A stretch of 64,000 nt of DNA from Bacillus bingmayongensis (GCF_000299035.1 NZ_AKCS01000005.1:434001-498000), one strand, 5' to 3'; counted from the first letter of the stretch, positions 27,584 through 36,447 are shown. Notes: generated by a model from the letters alone, not told the origin. A program made the numbers and translations.

Positions 27584-27632
27584 AAAAAACTAGAAGACTA
27601 ATTACATCTTCCAGTTCAAATCGTACAAGCAA
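27584..27632 (-). repeat. Repeated terminator element, copy 2 of 4
   Basis: It has the same hairpin core (AACTAGAAGACTAATTACAT / CTTCCAGTT) as copies at 26476, 34681 and 36370. The left flank is less conserved than in the other copies. Confidence 0.75.
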
Positions 27633-27744
27633 ATCCTCTCCAAAAAACACACAATAATTGATTACCATATTTATAAGAGTTCGAAGGCTTGGAACATTTT
27701 ACTTTGGAATTTGAAAAAATAAATTCACTATTATAGGAAACGGC

Positions 27745-27770
27745 AAGCGGGTACACTCCGCTTGCCGATT
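27745..27770. terminator. Terminator hairpin after the lipoprotein gene
   Basis: GGCAAGCGG / CCGCTTGCC is a nine-base perfect stem with ATTTTT on the plus side. On the minus strand only a short T run follows. Confidence 0.65.
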
Positions 27771-27772
27771 TT

Positions 27773-28153
27773 TCATAGCTTCGTATGTATTTGAATTCCT
27801 TTCGCTTTCTCTTCTTCACCCTTCACGCGTACAATTAAATCATATGATCCGGATTTTGGCGCTTCAAAAGAAAGCAAACCTTCTTTTTGAGAAGTGACTT
27901 CTTCTTCATAAATGACCTTATCGTCTTTTGTGACTTGCAATAAAATCGTACCTTCTTCAACGGCTGCCTCATAAGGAATTTCCACATTTCCTTTTTCAGC
28001 TTTAATCGTTTGCACATCGTGATACCCTTTCAGGGAGCCAATTTTTAAAGTCGTTTCGCCATTGTTTTGAACCTTTGTGACTTTTGTTGCTGTATTGCAT
28101 GCGCTTAACAATACAACAAGAGTGAGAATGAGAACTGAACGTAGCAATTTCAT
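27773..28153 (-). CDS. Small lipoprotein
   Basis: The 126-residue protein starts MKLLRSVLILTLVVLLSAC, a signal peptide with lipobox LSAC, so it is anchored to the outer face of the membrane. The rest is beta-rich (VTKDDKVIYEEEV, FEAPKSGSYDLIVRVKG) and resembles a small Ig-like domain. ATG 28153 follows AGGGGGATCTCT; the frame open to 28192 has no RBS. Function is unknown. It and the cupredoxin gene upstream interrupt the toxin array and are probably native genes around which toxin cassettes were placed. Confidence 0.75.
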   Translation of the reverse strand: MKLLRSVLILTLVVLLSACNTATKVTKVQNNGETTLKIGSLKGYHDVQTIKAEKGNVEIPYEAAVEEGTILLQVTKDDKVIYEEEVTSQKEGLLSFEAPKSGSYDLIVRVKGEEEKAKGIQIHTKL

Positions 28154-28613
28154 AGAGATCCCCCTTTTTTTATCATGATAAAATTTTACCATTGCGGTAA
28201 CTATTTTATCATTTTTTGATAAACCAATATACTCATCAAAATTAAAAATTGTTATTTACTGATAACCTGTGTGACATCCGCATCCATTCAGCCTAATAAA
28301 CTCCCGTAAATTTACTTAATCTACATTTCTTTTTGTAAATTTTAATACAGATTCTCTTGAACGTTCGATTTCATTTTTATTTTCATTATAGAACTTTGAC
28401 ACATACTTTTATAAACAGTTGTAACATTGAAATAAAGTTTGATTAAATTAACTTAATAAACCTTGATAAAAGAGCAAATAGAAAAAGCGTGTTTTGAAAA
28501 ATAGATTGATCAAAACACGCTTTTTCTATAATCAATTAAATCATCCTTTTATAAAAAAGTTTGATGATTTTTGCGATCCTTACTCAATTAATGTGCCCGA
28601 TTGGCCCTGCTTG
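28154..28613. other. Intergenic region with a strong hairpin
   Basis: Apart from the cupredoxin gene terminator at 28480-28531 (GAAAAAGCGTGTTTTGA / TCAAAACACGCTTTTTC), no gene or element is recognised. The terminator resembles the hairpin at 62925-62978 in both stem and loop (AGATTGAT.AAAACAC). Confidence 0.55.
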
Positions 28614-29003
28614 TTATTTGACTATTACTTTTCCATCCATCCCTTTCTGGAAATGGTACCGACATATCAGTTCATATGTACCGGGCTTTTTAGGTTTTAC
28701 GGTAATGTTTTTTTCTTTTCCCGGCTGGACTTCGACATCAATTCTAAGCTTTTCCACTGTGAAGGTGTGCTCTTTATTACCTTGGTTTTTCAATATCAAT
28801 GTTGTCGTTCTTCCAATCGGAAGAGTGATGACTTTCGGATTAAAGTAATCATCGTTCAACTCGACCTCAATCACTTTCACTGACTCAATAGGCTGTGTTA
28901 TGACGCCGGATTCGGCAAATACACTGAGAGAGCCTGGAGTTGTCACAACCACAATCATCGCAAGCAAAACGACCAATCCAGTTAACCACTTTTTCATAGA
29001 CAT
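28614..29003 (-). CDS. Secreted cupredoxin-domain protein
   Basis: The 129-residue protein has an N-terminal signal peptide or anchor (residues 4-32) and one cupredoxin domain. The copper ligands appear complete: His in KEHTFTVEK, then Cys, His and Met in LICRYHFQKGMDGK. It should bind one type-1-like copper outside the membrane, for electron transfer or copper handling. ATG 29003 follows GGAGGGATTGCGA; the frame to 29090 has no RBS. It is followed by its own hairpin terminator. Confidence 0.82.
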   Translation of the reverse strand: MSMKKWLTGLVVLLAMIVVVTTPGSLSVFAESGVITQPIESVKVIEVELNDDYFNPKVITLPIGRTTTLILKNQGNKEHTFTVEKLRIDVEVQPGKEKNITVKPKKPGTYELICRYHFQKGMDGKVIVK

Positions 29004-29137
29004 TCGCAATCCCTCCTTTCCTAAGTAATCATTATTGTTTTCCAATTCATAAAATATTATCACTATAAATGGGGCTCCAATGTGCTTCAAATAGTAACTC
29101 TTTTATCTGAAGCAGTAACAAAGAAAAAAGATCGACT

Positions 29138-29262
29138 CTAATAACGATCTTCTGGAATCCATTCTTCTTCAATTAACCTGCACCATTAGTTTAGGTGTAA
29201 TACTTCACATTCAAACAAAATATTTTCATCATCTTCGTACTTGTAAATCTAGAGCGATGGTT
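29138..29262 (-). pseudogene. Short gene remnant
   Basis: Minus-strand translation gives YKYEDDENILFECEVLHLN, a stop, then LIEEEWIPEDRY and a final stop. The conserved look of the acidic ends suggests the tail of a lost gene with a nonsense mutation. No family is recognised and confidence is low. Confidence 0.3.
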
Positions 29263-29515
29263 GCGGCAGATTACGCTATTCAAGTCGTGGGTCTGGAATC
29301 TCAAGAAGAGAATACAGAAAATAAACAAAGTGTACCTACTACTCAGACGTCGGCGCAACAACAACCTAAGAAATCAGCTCCCCCATCTACACATGATCCG
29401 AAGAAAGATTCAGCTAATTATGATAAAAATGGTAACTATAAACCGGTAGATAAAATGACACCTGATGAAATAAAAAAAATTAAAAGGTTTCATTGAGGAT
29501 ACGTTAGAACAATAA
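29257..29515 (+). pseudogene. Fragment of a secreted or surface protein, frameshifted
   Basis: The plus frame gives a Gln/Thr/Pro-rich linker (SVPTTQTSAQQQPKKSAPPS) and a compact tail with MTPDEIKKIK. A one-base shift near 29484 restores GFIEDTLEQ and a stop at 29515, the more natural ending. There is no RBS or signal peptide. It looks like the C-terminus of an exported protein whose N-terminal part is gone. Confidence 0.45.
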
Positions 29516-29542
29516 ATCATACAAAATACTAATTAAATCGAA

Positions 29543-30088
29543 ACAATTCAAAGAAACTTCTAAAGAAATTAAAGGCATTAAACGAAAAGATATTATTGTA
29601 AATGTCTTACAGACGACGGGCAAGCTGTAGTTGGCATCCCTGTAAATAAGAATTCTAAGGGACTAACATTAGTTAGCTATATAATAAACTTCAAAACCAA
29701 TGAAATAGGACTTGAACAAAAATTTTATGTCCAACAAGCCGAAAATGATAAAGTGAATTTCAAATGGGTTACTAACAACAGTGAGGTTATGAACGTTCCA
29801 CTTACAAAAGATGGTAAAATAGTTGATTCTAACGGGAAAGAATTTTCACCTGATGAATATTTAAAAATCAAAAAAACTGAAATCGAAAAAAACCTAATAC
29901 AATCTAGCAACTCCCTATGTACTTGGGCTTTAGGATTAATGTGTGCAGCAGTTGGTATTATAGATTGCTATTATGTATGTATAGATAAACTACTAAGTGA
30001 TTTCTTAGGCGGTTTAGGATACTCACTCGTCTGTGGATTGATATGGGAAATTGGTTGCGTAATGGCAACTACTAAAGTTTGCGGATAA
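29543..30088 (+). pseudogene. Cys-rich bacteriocin-like precursor, frameshifted
   Basis: The C-terminal 111 residues (from 29753) end in a hydrophobic, glycine-rich tail with seven cysteines (LCTWALGLMCAAVGIIDC and onward to KVCG), preceded by a hydrophilic pro-region. The layout recalls halocin C8-like bacteriocin precursors of Bacilli. Upstream the frame continues to about 29606 as GQAVVGIPVNKNSKGLTLVS, then needs a one-base shift to join SKEIKGIKRKDIIVNV. No signal peptide remains. A small membrane protein gene follows, as expected for an immunity partner. The family assignment is tentative. Confidence 0.5.
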
Positions 30089-30123
30089 AGCAAGTCAAAA
30101 TTTAATGAGGTGAATTAATTACA

Positions 30124-30310
30124 GTGAGTGACAAGAATATTACATCGCTGTCAATAGTTATCTCAATTCTAGCTTTAGCCATTACCATGCATTTATTTTT
30201 TATTAATAATTGGATCACTGAATATTAAAGCTATAATTTATTCTGTAGTCACTTCAATTGTATTTGGCTTAAGTTTCAAATTACTATATTCTCTTATAAA
30301 TAAAAAATAA
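30124..30310 (+). pseudogene. Small two-helix membrane protein, frameshifted
   Basis: A GTG start at 30124 follows GAGGTGAATTAATTACA and gives 34 residues (ITSLSIVISILALAITMHLF) to a stop at 30228. A one-base shift near 30212 opens GSLNIKAIIYSVVTSIVFGL, a second membrane helix, ending KLLYSLINKK at 30310. Together they would form a ~60-residue two-helix protein. Its place directly after the Cys-rich precursor suggests a former immunity protein. Confidence 0.5.
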
Positions 30311-30370
30311 CGGGTGTACCCTCACATAAGAATTTGCTGCACAAGAGTTCCTATATGAAAGTAAACAAAA

Positions 30371-30413
30371 AACAACTCCAAAATCAACTTTTATTGTATA
30401 TTTTGGAGTTACT
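30371..30413 (+). terminator. Terminator after the bacteriocin-like pair
   Basis: The stem AACTCCAAAAT / ATTTTGGAGTT is followed by ACTTT. It lies downstream of the plus-strand gene pair. Confidence 0.65.
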
Positions 30414-30465
30414 TTACGTTTACTTATAAAATTATAGTGTATCTACTTGTTTCTACACCAAAACG

Positions 30466-30800
30466 CAAAAAAGCACTCATTGTTGTAGTTGACAATCAAG
30501 TGCTTTAAGTTCATGTATTTTCTAAGTTTTCACGGTTGGTTCTAAGTTTCTACTTCTTATCACGTCGTAAAAACAGTATGACACCTTTCGCTTATCGTGA
30601 CAAATAATCCCTTTAAAACGTACGAGCTTGTGTTTATTCATTAGTTTATTATACTGTACCCGCCATACAGTAAAATGTCATCTCGCCTAAGCTCATGTGT
30701 CTTATTTTATCGTGTCGAGATATGGGGGGTATAAACGATAGTCCATTATGGTAAACCATTATAAGGTCACGACTTCAAAATGACCTTTTCTTTTTCTATA
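30466..30800 (-). repeat. Structured direct repeat, copy A (candidate ncRNA or recombination site)
   Basis: It shares ordered islands with 32818-33150: AAAAAGCACTCATTG, GACAATCAAGTGCTTTAA, ATGACACCTTT, CGTGACAA, ACGAG.TTGT and AAAATGTCATCTCGCCTAAG. On the minus strand the element starts with a variable hairpin (CATTATGG / CCATTATA) and ends in a terminator-like stem AAAGCACTTGATTG / CAATGAGTGCTTT followed by T's. This explains most of the otherwise gene-free stretch 30311-30860. Confidence 0.7.
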
Positions 30801-30860
30801 TACTTCACATATGCTTTATGTGTCATTCATAATTAGTAAAACAATATCAATCTCTCTTAC

Positions 30861-31370
30861 TTATTCTTTTTCTCCCATCTTCATCTTTAAATATTCAGCA
30901 ATTTCTGTTTGCCCTCTTTCAATAGCAAATTCATAAGCTCCCATATCTTTCATAGTATCCCCTGTATACTTAACAGTAATATCAATACCATTCTGAACAA
31001 GATACTTTACAATATCAAGGTGCCCACCATAAATCGCTGAGAATAGAGGATTTCTATTTGGGTCACTAACATCTAATATTGCACCATTATCAAATAAGTA
31101 CTCTACAATACTAATTTCACCTTCACTAGCTGCATGTGCAATAGGCGCTGACTTTGGTACACCTTCGTTTATGTTAATATCCATACCAGATTCAACTAGA
31201 AATTTTATCATATCCAGTTTACCAGCTCTAGTCGCAACATGTAGCCACGTTCCAAAAGGTGTTACAAAATCAAGCAAACTTTTATCAGTAATAATTATCT
31301 CTTTCGCTTGTTCTATATCACCATTCTTAATTAAATCATAGATTTTTATTGCTTTTTCCTTATTATCCAT
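30861..31370 (-). CDS. Ankyrin-repeat protein, likely immunity protein
   Basis: The 169-residue protein consists of four to five ankyrin repeats, recognised by the pattern G...IVKYLVQNGID and A...G...IVEYLFDNGA. ATG 31370 follows AGGAGGATTCT. It starts 20 bp after the end of an AHH-type nuclease toxin remnant, and ankyrin proteins are known as immunity partners of such nucleases. It therefore probably binds and blocks the AHH nuclease in the cytoplasm. The gene is intact while the toxin is not. Confidence 0.75.
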   Translation of the reverse strand: MDNKEKAIKIYDLIKNGDIEQAKEIIITDKSLLDFVTPFGTWLHVATRAGKLDMIKFLVESGMDININEGVPKSAPIAHAASEGEISIVEYLFDNGAILDVSDPNRNPLFSAIYGGHLDIVKYLVQNGIDITVKYTGDTMKDMGAYEFAIERGQTEIAEYLKMKMGEKE

Positions 31371-31390
31371 AGAATCCTCCTAAAATATCT

Positions 31391-31920
31391 TTATTGCTTT
31401 GATACTGCTTCTTCACCTAGTAGCTTAAGCATTTCAACCATTTTTTCACGAGTTCCACCAAAACTATCTACTTCTTTCAACTTATCAACAATATGTTGAA
31501 GACGTTCTATACCGTGTTGTCCTGTAATTCTATTTGGTGCCCAAACAAGATTTTCTTTACCAATTATCGGTTCTATTCCATACCTTTTTAATATTTCTTA
31601 ACCCTCTCGAACTAGTTCTTGTTGCTTCTGGCCAAGACCTTTTTTAAATAGAATATGATGTGCATGTGGATTTATCATAGCAGTATGTGGATCACCTATT
31701 AGTCCTCTAAGATACTTACCAAAATCAATTTTAATTAATGCTTCATTATATTCTTTAGTAATGCCTAAATCAGACATCTTTTTACTAATCTCAGACAACT
31801 CATCTACACTAAAAGTATTATTTTGAATAGCATTTTTAAGCTTATTCATCTTAGTGGCATTAACACTACCAACCTCGACATATCATCAAGATAATCGCTT
31901 ACGGTGTTACCCGTACCCTA
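31391..31920 (-). pseudogene. AHH-family nuclease toxin C-terminus with nonsense mutation
   Basis: From the junction GTGNTVSDYLDDM at 31920 a frame change near 31880 leads into MNKLKNAIQNNTFSVDEL and the nuclease core NPHAHHILFKKG, the AHH motif of the HNH/endonuclease VII superfamily. A TAA at 31598-31600 replaces what should be CAA (Gln) inside VREG*EILKRYG. The frame then continues to a natural stop at 31391 through VWAPNRITGQHGIERL. Loss of the delivery domain, the frameshift and the stop make this a dead toxin tip. Confidence 0.78.
31907..31918 (-). repeat. Toxin junction motif, copy in AHH module
   Basis: GGGTACGGGTAA codes Gly-Thr-Gly-Asn. The same bases in the same frame mark the start of toxin domains at 34084, 36587 and 38566. 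Confidence 0.65.
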
Positions 31921-31989
31921 TGTTGTAATCTTAAACCTTCACAACAAAAAAGCAAACCATGTAAAACCTTATTAAACTACTTCCTTCTC

Positions 31990-32577
31990 TTATACTACCG
32001 GCAACTCATAAGCTGTTTTATATTTCATCATGCCATATACAATGTTTACAAGTCTTCTCATAATACACACCAAAGTCTGTCCTTTTGTTGCCTTGTAGCC
32101 AAACAGTACACCGCCACCTGCATACCCACCTTGTTCCGCCTTCTTCTTTCTGCCCCTACTTAGCTTTAATGCAATCTCAAGACGTTGATATTGGTCTAAT
32201 AGCTCTAACATGCCATTTACTAAAAAATCATTTGGGTCATGTGCATATATACTGTAATTGGGTTGTTCAATTGATTTCACATCTACCTCATATTTCTTTA
32301 GCTCTCGTTGTATTAACACTTTTGCCATGTCTGAGCGCCATAAACGAGATGTATTTAGTACAACAATTTGACTCACTTGTTGATACGCCATATCCGACAA
32401 TAGCTCTTGTAGACCTTCACGTTCAACTGTTAATCCATCTTCGTATATGTGAAGCAGTTGTAGTTCATTCTCGTTACTGTACCGTTCAATTTCTTCTACT
32501 TGATACGCCAAGCTGTACCCTTCACGTACTTGTCCTTCTGTTGAAACTCATACATAACCAACTACTTTCTCTTCCAT
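31990..32577 (-). pseudogene. Serine recombinase remnant
   Basis: From ATG 32577 (RBS GGGAGGGGG) the frame reads MEEKVVGYV then TGA at 32548-32550 where Arg (CGA) is expected, followed by VSTEGQVREGYSLAYQVEEI, which contains the catalytic Ser of large serine recombinases. Resolvase-domain motifs follow (NTSRLWRSDMAKV, RGRKKKAEQGGYAGGGVLFG). After GYKATKGQ the sequence loses similarity and ends at 31990. Both the nonsense codon and the missing recombinase/zinc-ribbon domains show it is non-functional. Confidence 0.8.
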
Positions 32578-32817
32578 ATCGAACCCCCTCCCGTTACAGC
32601 AATTACAGTCCCTGTAACGTTTACCCGTTTTTTACGGATAACTTGTGCATAACATGCATCCATTAAAATGTACTTTACGATGACTTCAAAAAATAATACA
32701 ACCCTTTATTTTTTCTCTACTATCGTCGTACACTGTTCACAGCCATTACAATCTATAAAATTTAACAATTAATACACTTATAAAATTATAATTCTCTTTA
32801 AAACTTTCACGTTAAAA

Positions 32818-33150
32818 CACAAAAAGCACTCATTGCCTTTTATAGACAATCAAGTGCTTTAAATTCATCTGTTTTTAAGTAGCATAAATTTGTAAGTTTT
32901 AAAGTAACAATATGACACCTTTTATATGTCGTGACAAGTGTTATGTTAAAACTTACGAGTTTGTACAAGTTCGTTAGTTTAATGTCCATTCCATGTGTTT
33001 ATATTCATCGCCATGTAAAATGTCATCTCGCCTAAGCTCGTACTTCGTTTTCTATTCTATCATTGCACATAATACTCTATGGTGGTACAACCATCATGGA
33101 GTATGTACTTTCAAACACCCTGTCACTTTCCTATCCCACTCAAAGATTCT
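32818..33150 (-). repeat. Structured direct repeat, copy B (candidate ncRNA or recombination site)
   Basis: This is the partner of the element at 30466-30800, in the same orientation, about 2.35 kb away. The terminal hairpins differ in sequence but keep pairing: here ATACTC.ATG.TGG / CCATCATGGAGTAT. It lies between the SUKH immunity gene and the serine recombinase remnant. Apart from it, the stretch 32578-33216 holds no recognisable gene. Confidence 0.7.
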
Positions 33151-33216
33151 AACTTTCTTTTCATATTGCTTGTTCCATACAATTTTGTGTTTTTATTTTT
33201 AGTATCACGTTTTTTG

Positions 33217-33714
33217 TCACTCTTGATCATCATAAGCATCTCCAAGTGATTCAAATTCACTCTTTAGCCAATACCAATATTGTCCTTTATTCTTAATAAG
33301 TTTTTCAAGTAAGTCAGTGAATGAAGTTGCGATAATTTGCGACTCCCCAACAATTCCATGTCGATCAAAGAAACTATCATAACATCTCCCTAGTCTTTCT
33401 TCACTAAGATCTATTGTTAAATACTCATCCTTACCATCATTGCATATAATATACCAATTTGATGAAATATCTTCTTCACATAACTCTCCTACAATTACGG
33501 GATTAGCCAAAATAAGCTCCTCTGGGGTAACAATATGAATAGGATATTCCTCATTTTCAAATAAAGTAAGACCACCACAAAGACTATAAAACCCCTTTAA
33601 ATCACCTGGTAGCATATGCTTATTCTTATCAATTATCGGTAATTCTGTAGGCTCCTGAACTCGACAATTAGGTAATGATTTTACTTTTTTAATCAACTGA
33701 TTAATATTTTCCAT
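33217..33714 (-). CDS. SMI1/KNR4 (SUKH) family immunity protein
   Basis: The 165-residue protein shows the SUKH-1 signature: an N-terminal helix, LPGDLKGFYSLCGGLTLF (the pLP..y..fl...nGg pattern) and later ICNDGKDEYLTIDL. SUKH proteins neutralise many nuclease toxins of CDI, T6SS and T7SS. ATG 33714 is five bases after the toxin stop, with the RBS AGGGAG overlapping the toxin's last codons, so the two are coupled. It should protect against the HH-motif nuclease encoded directly upstream. Confidence 0.85.
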   Translation of the reverse strand: MENINQLIKKVKSLPNCRVQEPTELPIIDKNKHMLPGDLKGFYSLCGGLTLFENEEYPIHIVTPEELILANPVIVGELCEEDISSNWYIICNDGKDEYLTIDLSEERLGRCYDSFFDRHGIVGESQIIATSFTDLLEKLIKNKGQYWYWLKSEFESLGDAYDDQE

Positions 33715-33719
33715 CTGAA

Positions 33720-34600
33720 TTACTCCCTAAAATTATATTGATTAAAAGCCCTATAATACTCTTGTCTAGCTAAACGTGGTACATTCGCAGCATCAAACAT
33801 TTTTTCCGTCAATTCTTGTATTTCTTTTGGTGAAACAGATTTCCAAAAAATCGTTTCTACTTTACCTCCAACTTTTTTCCCTGTTTTATCAAATAGCCAT
33901 TGTCTATAAACAGCTTTAGTAGCATTGTGTTGCTCTTGAGTTAAAGCTATAGTTGGAGTATTCGCCCCTCTACTTACATAATCGGGGACATTATGTTTAG
34001 CCCAAACATCCATAACGTCATGATGATTTTCTAGTGGTGAATTGCTTGGTCTATACGGTACTACATCGTAAGGTTCTGTAGTCTTACCCGTACCCTTACC
34101 AAAAACCTTCTCCCCAGTCTCTTTCATAAACTGAATTACATCATCTTTCAGAGACTGCTTTCCTCCACCAGAAATCGCACCTACACCTTCCATTACAGGA
34201 GAAGGCCCTCCACCAAATTCCGGTACATACTCTCCTAATTTTTTGATAGCATAACGGAATGCCTTATCTGCTTCTATAAAATCGTTTTTAACTTTCGTTT
34301 TCCCTTTATTCCACATGTCTCCTACTTTATTAACGAGACTTTTCGTTTTAGAAGCGACGAAAGATACGCCTTCTTTTACTTTACTTGATACTTTCTTCGC
34401 TCCATCAAGAAGGGCTTTTCCGCCTTTCTCTACTGCTTCTACGACCTTTTTCCCAATATATTTAATTCCTTTCCCTCTGAGACTCGTGACTTTTCCAATT
34501 GGTACAAAGTTTAGTAGCGTCCACCCTGCCGCAATGAGTCTTTCTTTGGATTTTTTGCCTGTGATAGGGTCCTTTACCTGTATATACCCTGATATTGGTG
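33720..34600 (-). pseudogene. Orphan toxin module: pre-toxin block plus HH-motif nuclease domain
   Basis: The frame is open from about 34600 (KDPITGKKSKERLIAAGW) to the stop at 33720 but lacks an N-terminal WXG100 domain and an RBS. Its first ~150 residues repeat the pre-toxin region of the full-length effector at 38049-39461 almost exactly. After the Gly-Thr-Gly junction a new domain begins: SPLENHHDVMDVWAKHNVPD, TPTIALTQEQHNATKAVYRQ. The paired His and later QH suggest a His-Me/HNH-type nuclease. It cannot be exported as is, but it could be swapped onto the full-length gene by homologous recombination. Confidence 0.72.
34084..34095 (-). repeat. Toxin junction motif, copy in HH-nuclease module
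   Basis: GGGTACGGGTAA codes Gly-Thr-Gly-Lys at the border between the shared pre-toxin block and the unique nuclease domain. Confidence 0.65.
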
Positions 34601-34680
34601 TTTACATATAAAAATTTATTTGCTAGTTAAAACTTCTTAACAATTTTCCATCGTTTTTCTAACTATCTTACATTTCCTTT

Positions 34681-34759
34681 TTTAATTATATCTATTTTTT
34701 CAGTTCAATAAAAAACTGGAAGACTAATAACATCTTCCAGTTCAGATCGTATAGACAAA
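34681..34759 (-). repeat. Repeated terminator element, copy 3 of 4
   Basis: It is nearly identical to copy 1, including the flanks (TATCTATTTTTTCA, AACTGGAAGACTAAT, CTTCCAGTTCAGATC, ATAGACAAA). It lies between the immunity gene at 34881 and the orphan nuclease module. Confidence 0.8.
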
Positions 34760-34880
34760 GGCTTCATTAAATAACCCTGTAAAGTGGATATGGTTCTTTA
34801 CCAATGATCGAGAAACTCACAAAATTGCATAATAACGATTTATTCTATTTATAAAACCCTATACTAAACTAATAATTTTA

Positions 34881-35345
34881 TTAATCTTCAGTATCCTCAT
34901 CATTCATAATATATTCGATATCTTCATCCGTAAATTCATTTCCTTTAAATACTGGATGTCCGTTTGGATCAAGCATTCCCATCACTTTTTTATCTTTATC
35001 AGACACAATCAATGTATAGTCCTCCATAAGAAAAGGGTTTGCTGGTAAATCTACTAATACTCTCCATGCCGTTCTTACATCATCATTATTTCTATTTTCT
35101 TTATCAATTTTGAATGTATAAGCCTCATCAAATCGTAAATTCCGAATATCTTCATCGATTATTCCATCCAGTTCATATTCTTGATGATATTTTTTAGCAA
35201 TTTCTATAACTTCTTCTGGCTTCAATATTACATTAATCGTAATTTCCTCTAATTTACGATAATGTCTTGGAAAATCCTTGTCAACAGACTCTAATAAAGC
35301 GTCTAATTCCTCTTTAGTCCTATTGTGATAATTTTTTTTTCTCAT
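34881..35345 (-). CDS. Putative immunity protein of the metallopeptidase module
   Basis: The 154-residue, strongly acidic protein of unrecognised family has helical and beta segments (LKPEEVIEIAKKYHQEYELD, TAWRVLVDLPANPF, YTLIVSDKDKKVMGM). ATG 35345 follows GAGGAGGAGAAAA, 16 bp after the toxin stop. The gene order toxin, immunity, repeated terminator is the same as for neighbouring modules, so it should inhibit the zinc peptidase toxin. This is a contextual inference. Confidence 0.6.
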   Translation of the reverse strand: MRKKNYHNRTKEELDALLESVDKDFPRHYRKLEEITINVILKPEEVIEIAKKYHQEYELDGIIDEDIRNLRFDEAYTFKIDKENRNNDDVRTAWRVLVDLPANPFLMEDYTLIVSDKDKKVMGMLDPNGHPVFKGNEFTDEDIEYIMNDEDTED

Positions 35346-35361
35346 TTTTTCTCCTCCTCAA

Positions 35362-36262
35362 TCACTTATATTTCATTCGCAATCTGTTTATATATTCTCT
35401 TGAATGTTGAATTGATGCTTCATCAAATAAATGCTGATTTTTCATAATTTGTTCAAATACATATTCTTCTCTTTCCAATCTGCTAAGATTCATATATTGC
35501 TCTTTTCCTATATCTAACCACTGCTCTGCATGGAATCCCTCATGATGTATGTTTATAACTGACGGATTTTTCCTTAGATATATCTCCCCATTAACAAAAT
35601 CAAATGCTGCTTCCACATTTTCTGGAAGAACGTTTCCTTTTTTATCTATATTAACCTTGATGCCCTGTTCTCCCCATTGTTTTTTATATGCTCTAATTTC
35701 TTTTCGAGAAGCTAAGGTTTCTCCAATCTCATTAATCTGAACATTTACTTTTCTAAAATCCAAATCAGCTCCACTGTTTTTCTTAACAACATCCTTCTCC
35801 CCAGTATCCTTCACATACTGATACGCATCTTTCAGCAGGTTCTTTCCTCCACTAGGGATCTTGCCTGCAGCTTCTGTCGCAAGAGAAGGCCCTCCACCGA
35901 ATTTCGGTACATACTCTCCTAATTTTTTGATAGCATAACGGAATGCCTTATCTGCCTCTATAAAATCGTTTTTAACCTTTGTCTTCCCTTTATTTCACAT
36001 GTCTCCTACTTTATTAACGAGACTTTTCGTTTTAGAAGCGACGAAAGATACGTCTTCTTTTACTTTACTTGACACTTTCTTCGCTCCATCAAGAAGGGCT
36101 TTTCCGCCTTTCTCTACTGCTTCTACGACCTTCTTTCCGCCATACTTAATTACTTTTCCACCAACACTGACGACTTTTCCAACTGGAATAACGTTCAGAG
36201 CCGTCCACCCTGCCGCAATGAGTCTTTCTTTTGTGGATAGTTCTTTACCTGTACAAGGATTT
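35362..36262 (-). pseudogene. Orphan toxin module: pre-toxin block plus HExxH metallopeptidase domain
   Basis: The coding homology runs from about 36262 (TGKELSTKERLIAAGWTALN) through the shared pre-toxin block to the stop at 35362. A TGA at 35995-35997 replaces the Trp of DMWNKGK, splitting the frame. The C-terminal ~130 residues form a zincin-like toxin with IHHEGFHAEQW, a HEGFH zinc-binding motif, as in metallopeptidase toxins of polymorphic systems. No WXG100 domain or RBS is present. The toxin domain itself appears intact and could be reactivated by recombination. Confidence 0.75.
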
Positions 36263-36369
36263 TTCCCATAATTCCTCTGATTTCATCATCCACACTAAAG
36301 ATTCAGCTGTTTGATGCAGCTTTTAAACGATATTTCGTTATTTTTTCTAGCTTTTTATATTTTTCTTCT

Positions 36370-36447
36370 ATTAATTATATCTATCTTTTCTTTCAAATAA
36401 AAAACTGGAAGATATAACTAATCTTCCAGTTCAAATTATATAGATAA
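36370..36447 (-). repeat. Repeated terminator element, copy 4 of 4
   Basis: AACTGGAAGAT / ATCTTCCAGTT with the TTAATTATATCTAT flank matches copies 1 and 3. It lies directly upstream of the metallopeptidase module. Confidence 0.8.

Noticed and set aside
27616-27819. 67-residue minus-strand frame between the toxin fragment and the lipoprotein
   Set aside because: It spans a terminator, overlaps the lipoprotein gene in another frame and lacks a start signal.
28494-28883. 129-residue plus-strand frame
   Set aside because: It is antisense to the cupredoxin gene, whose copper ligands and signal peptide are convincing.
32085-32666. 193-residue open frame on the plus strand
   Set aside because: It is antisense to the serine recombinase remnant, has odd Leu/His-rich composition and no RBS.
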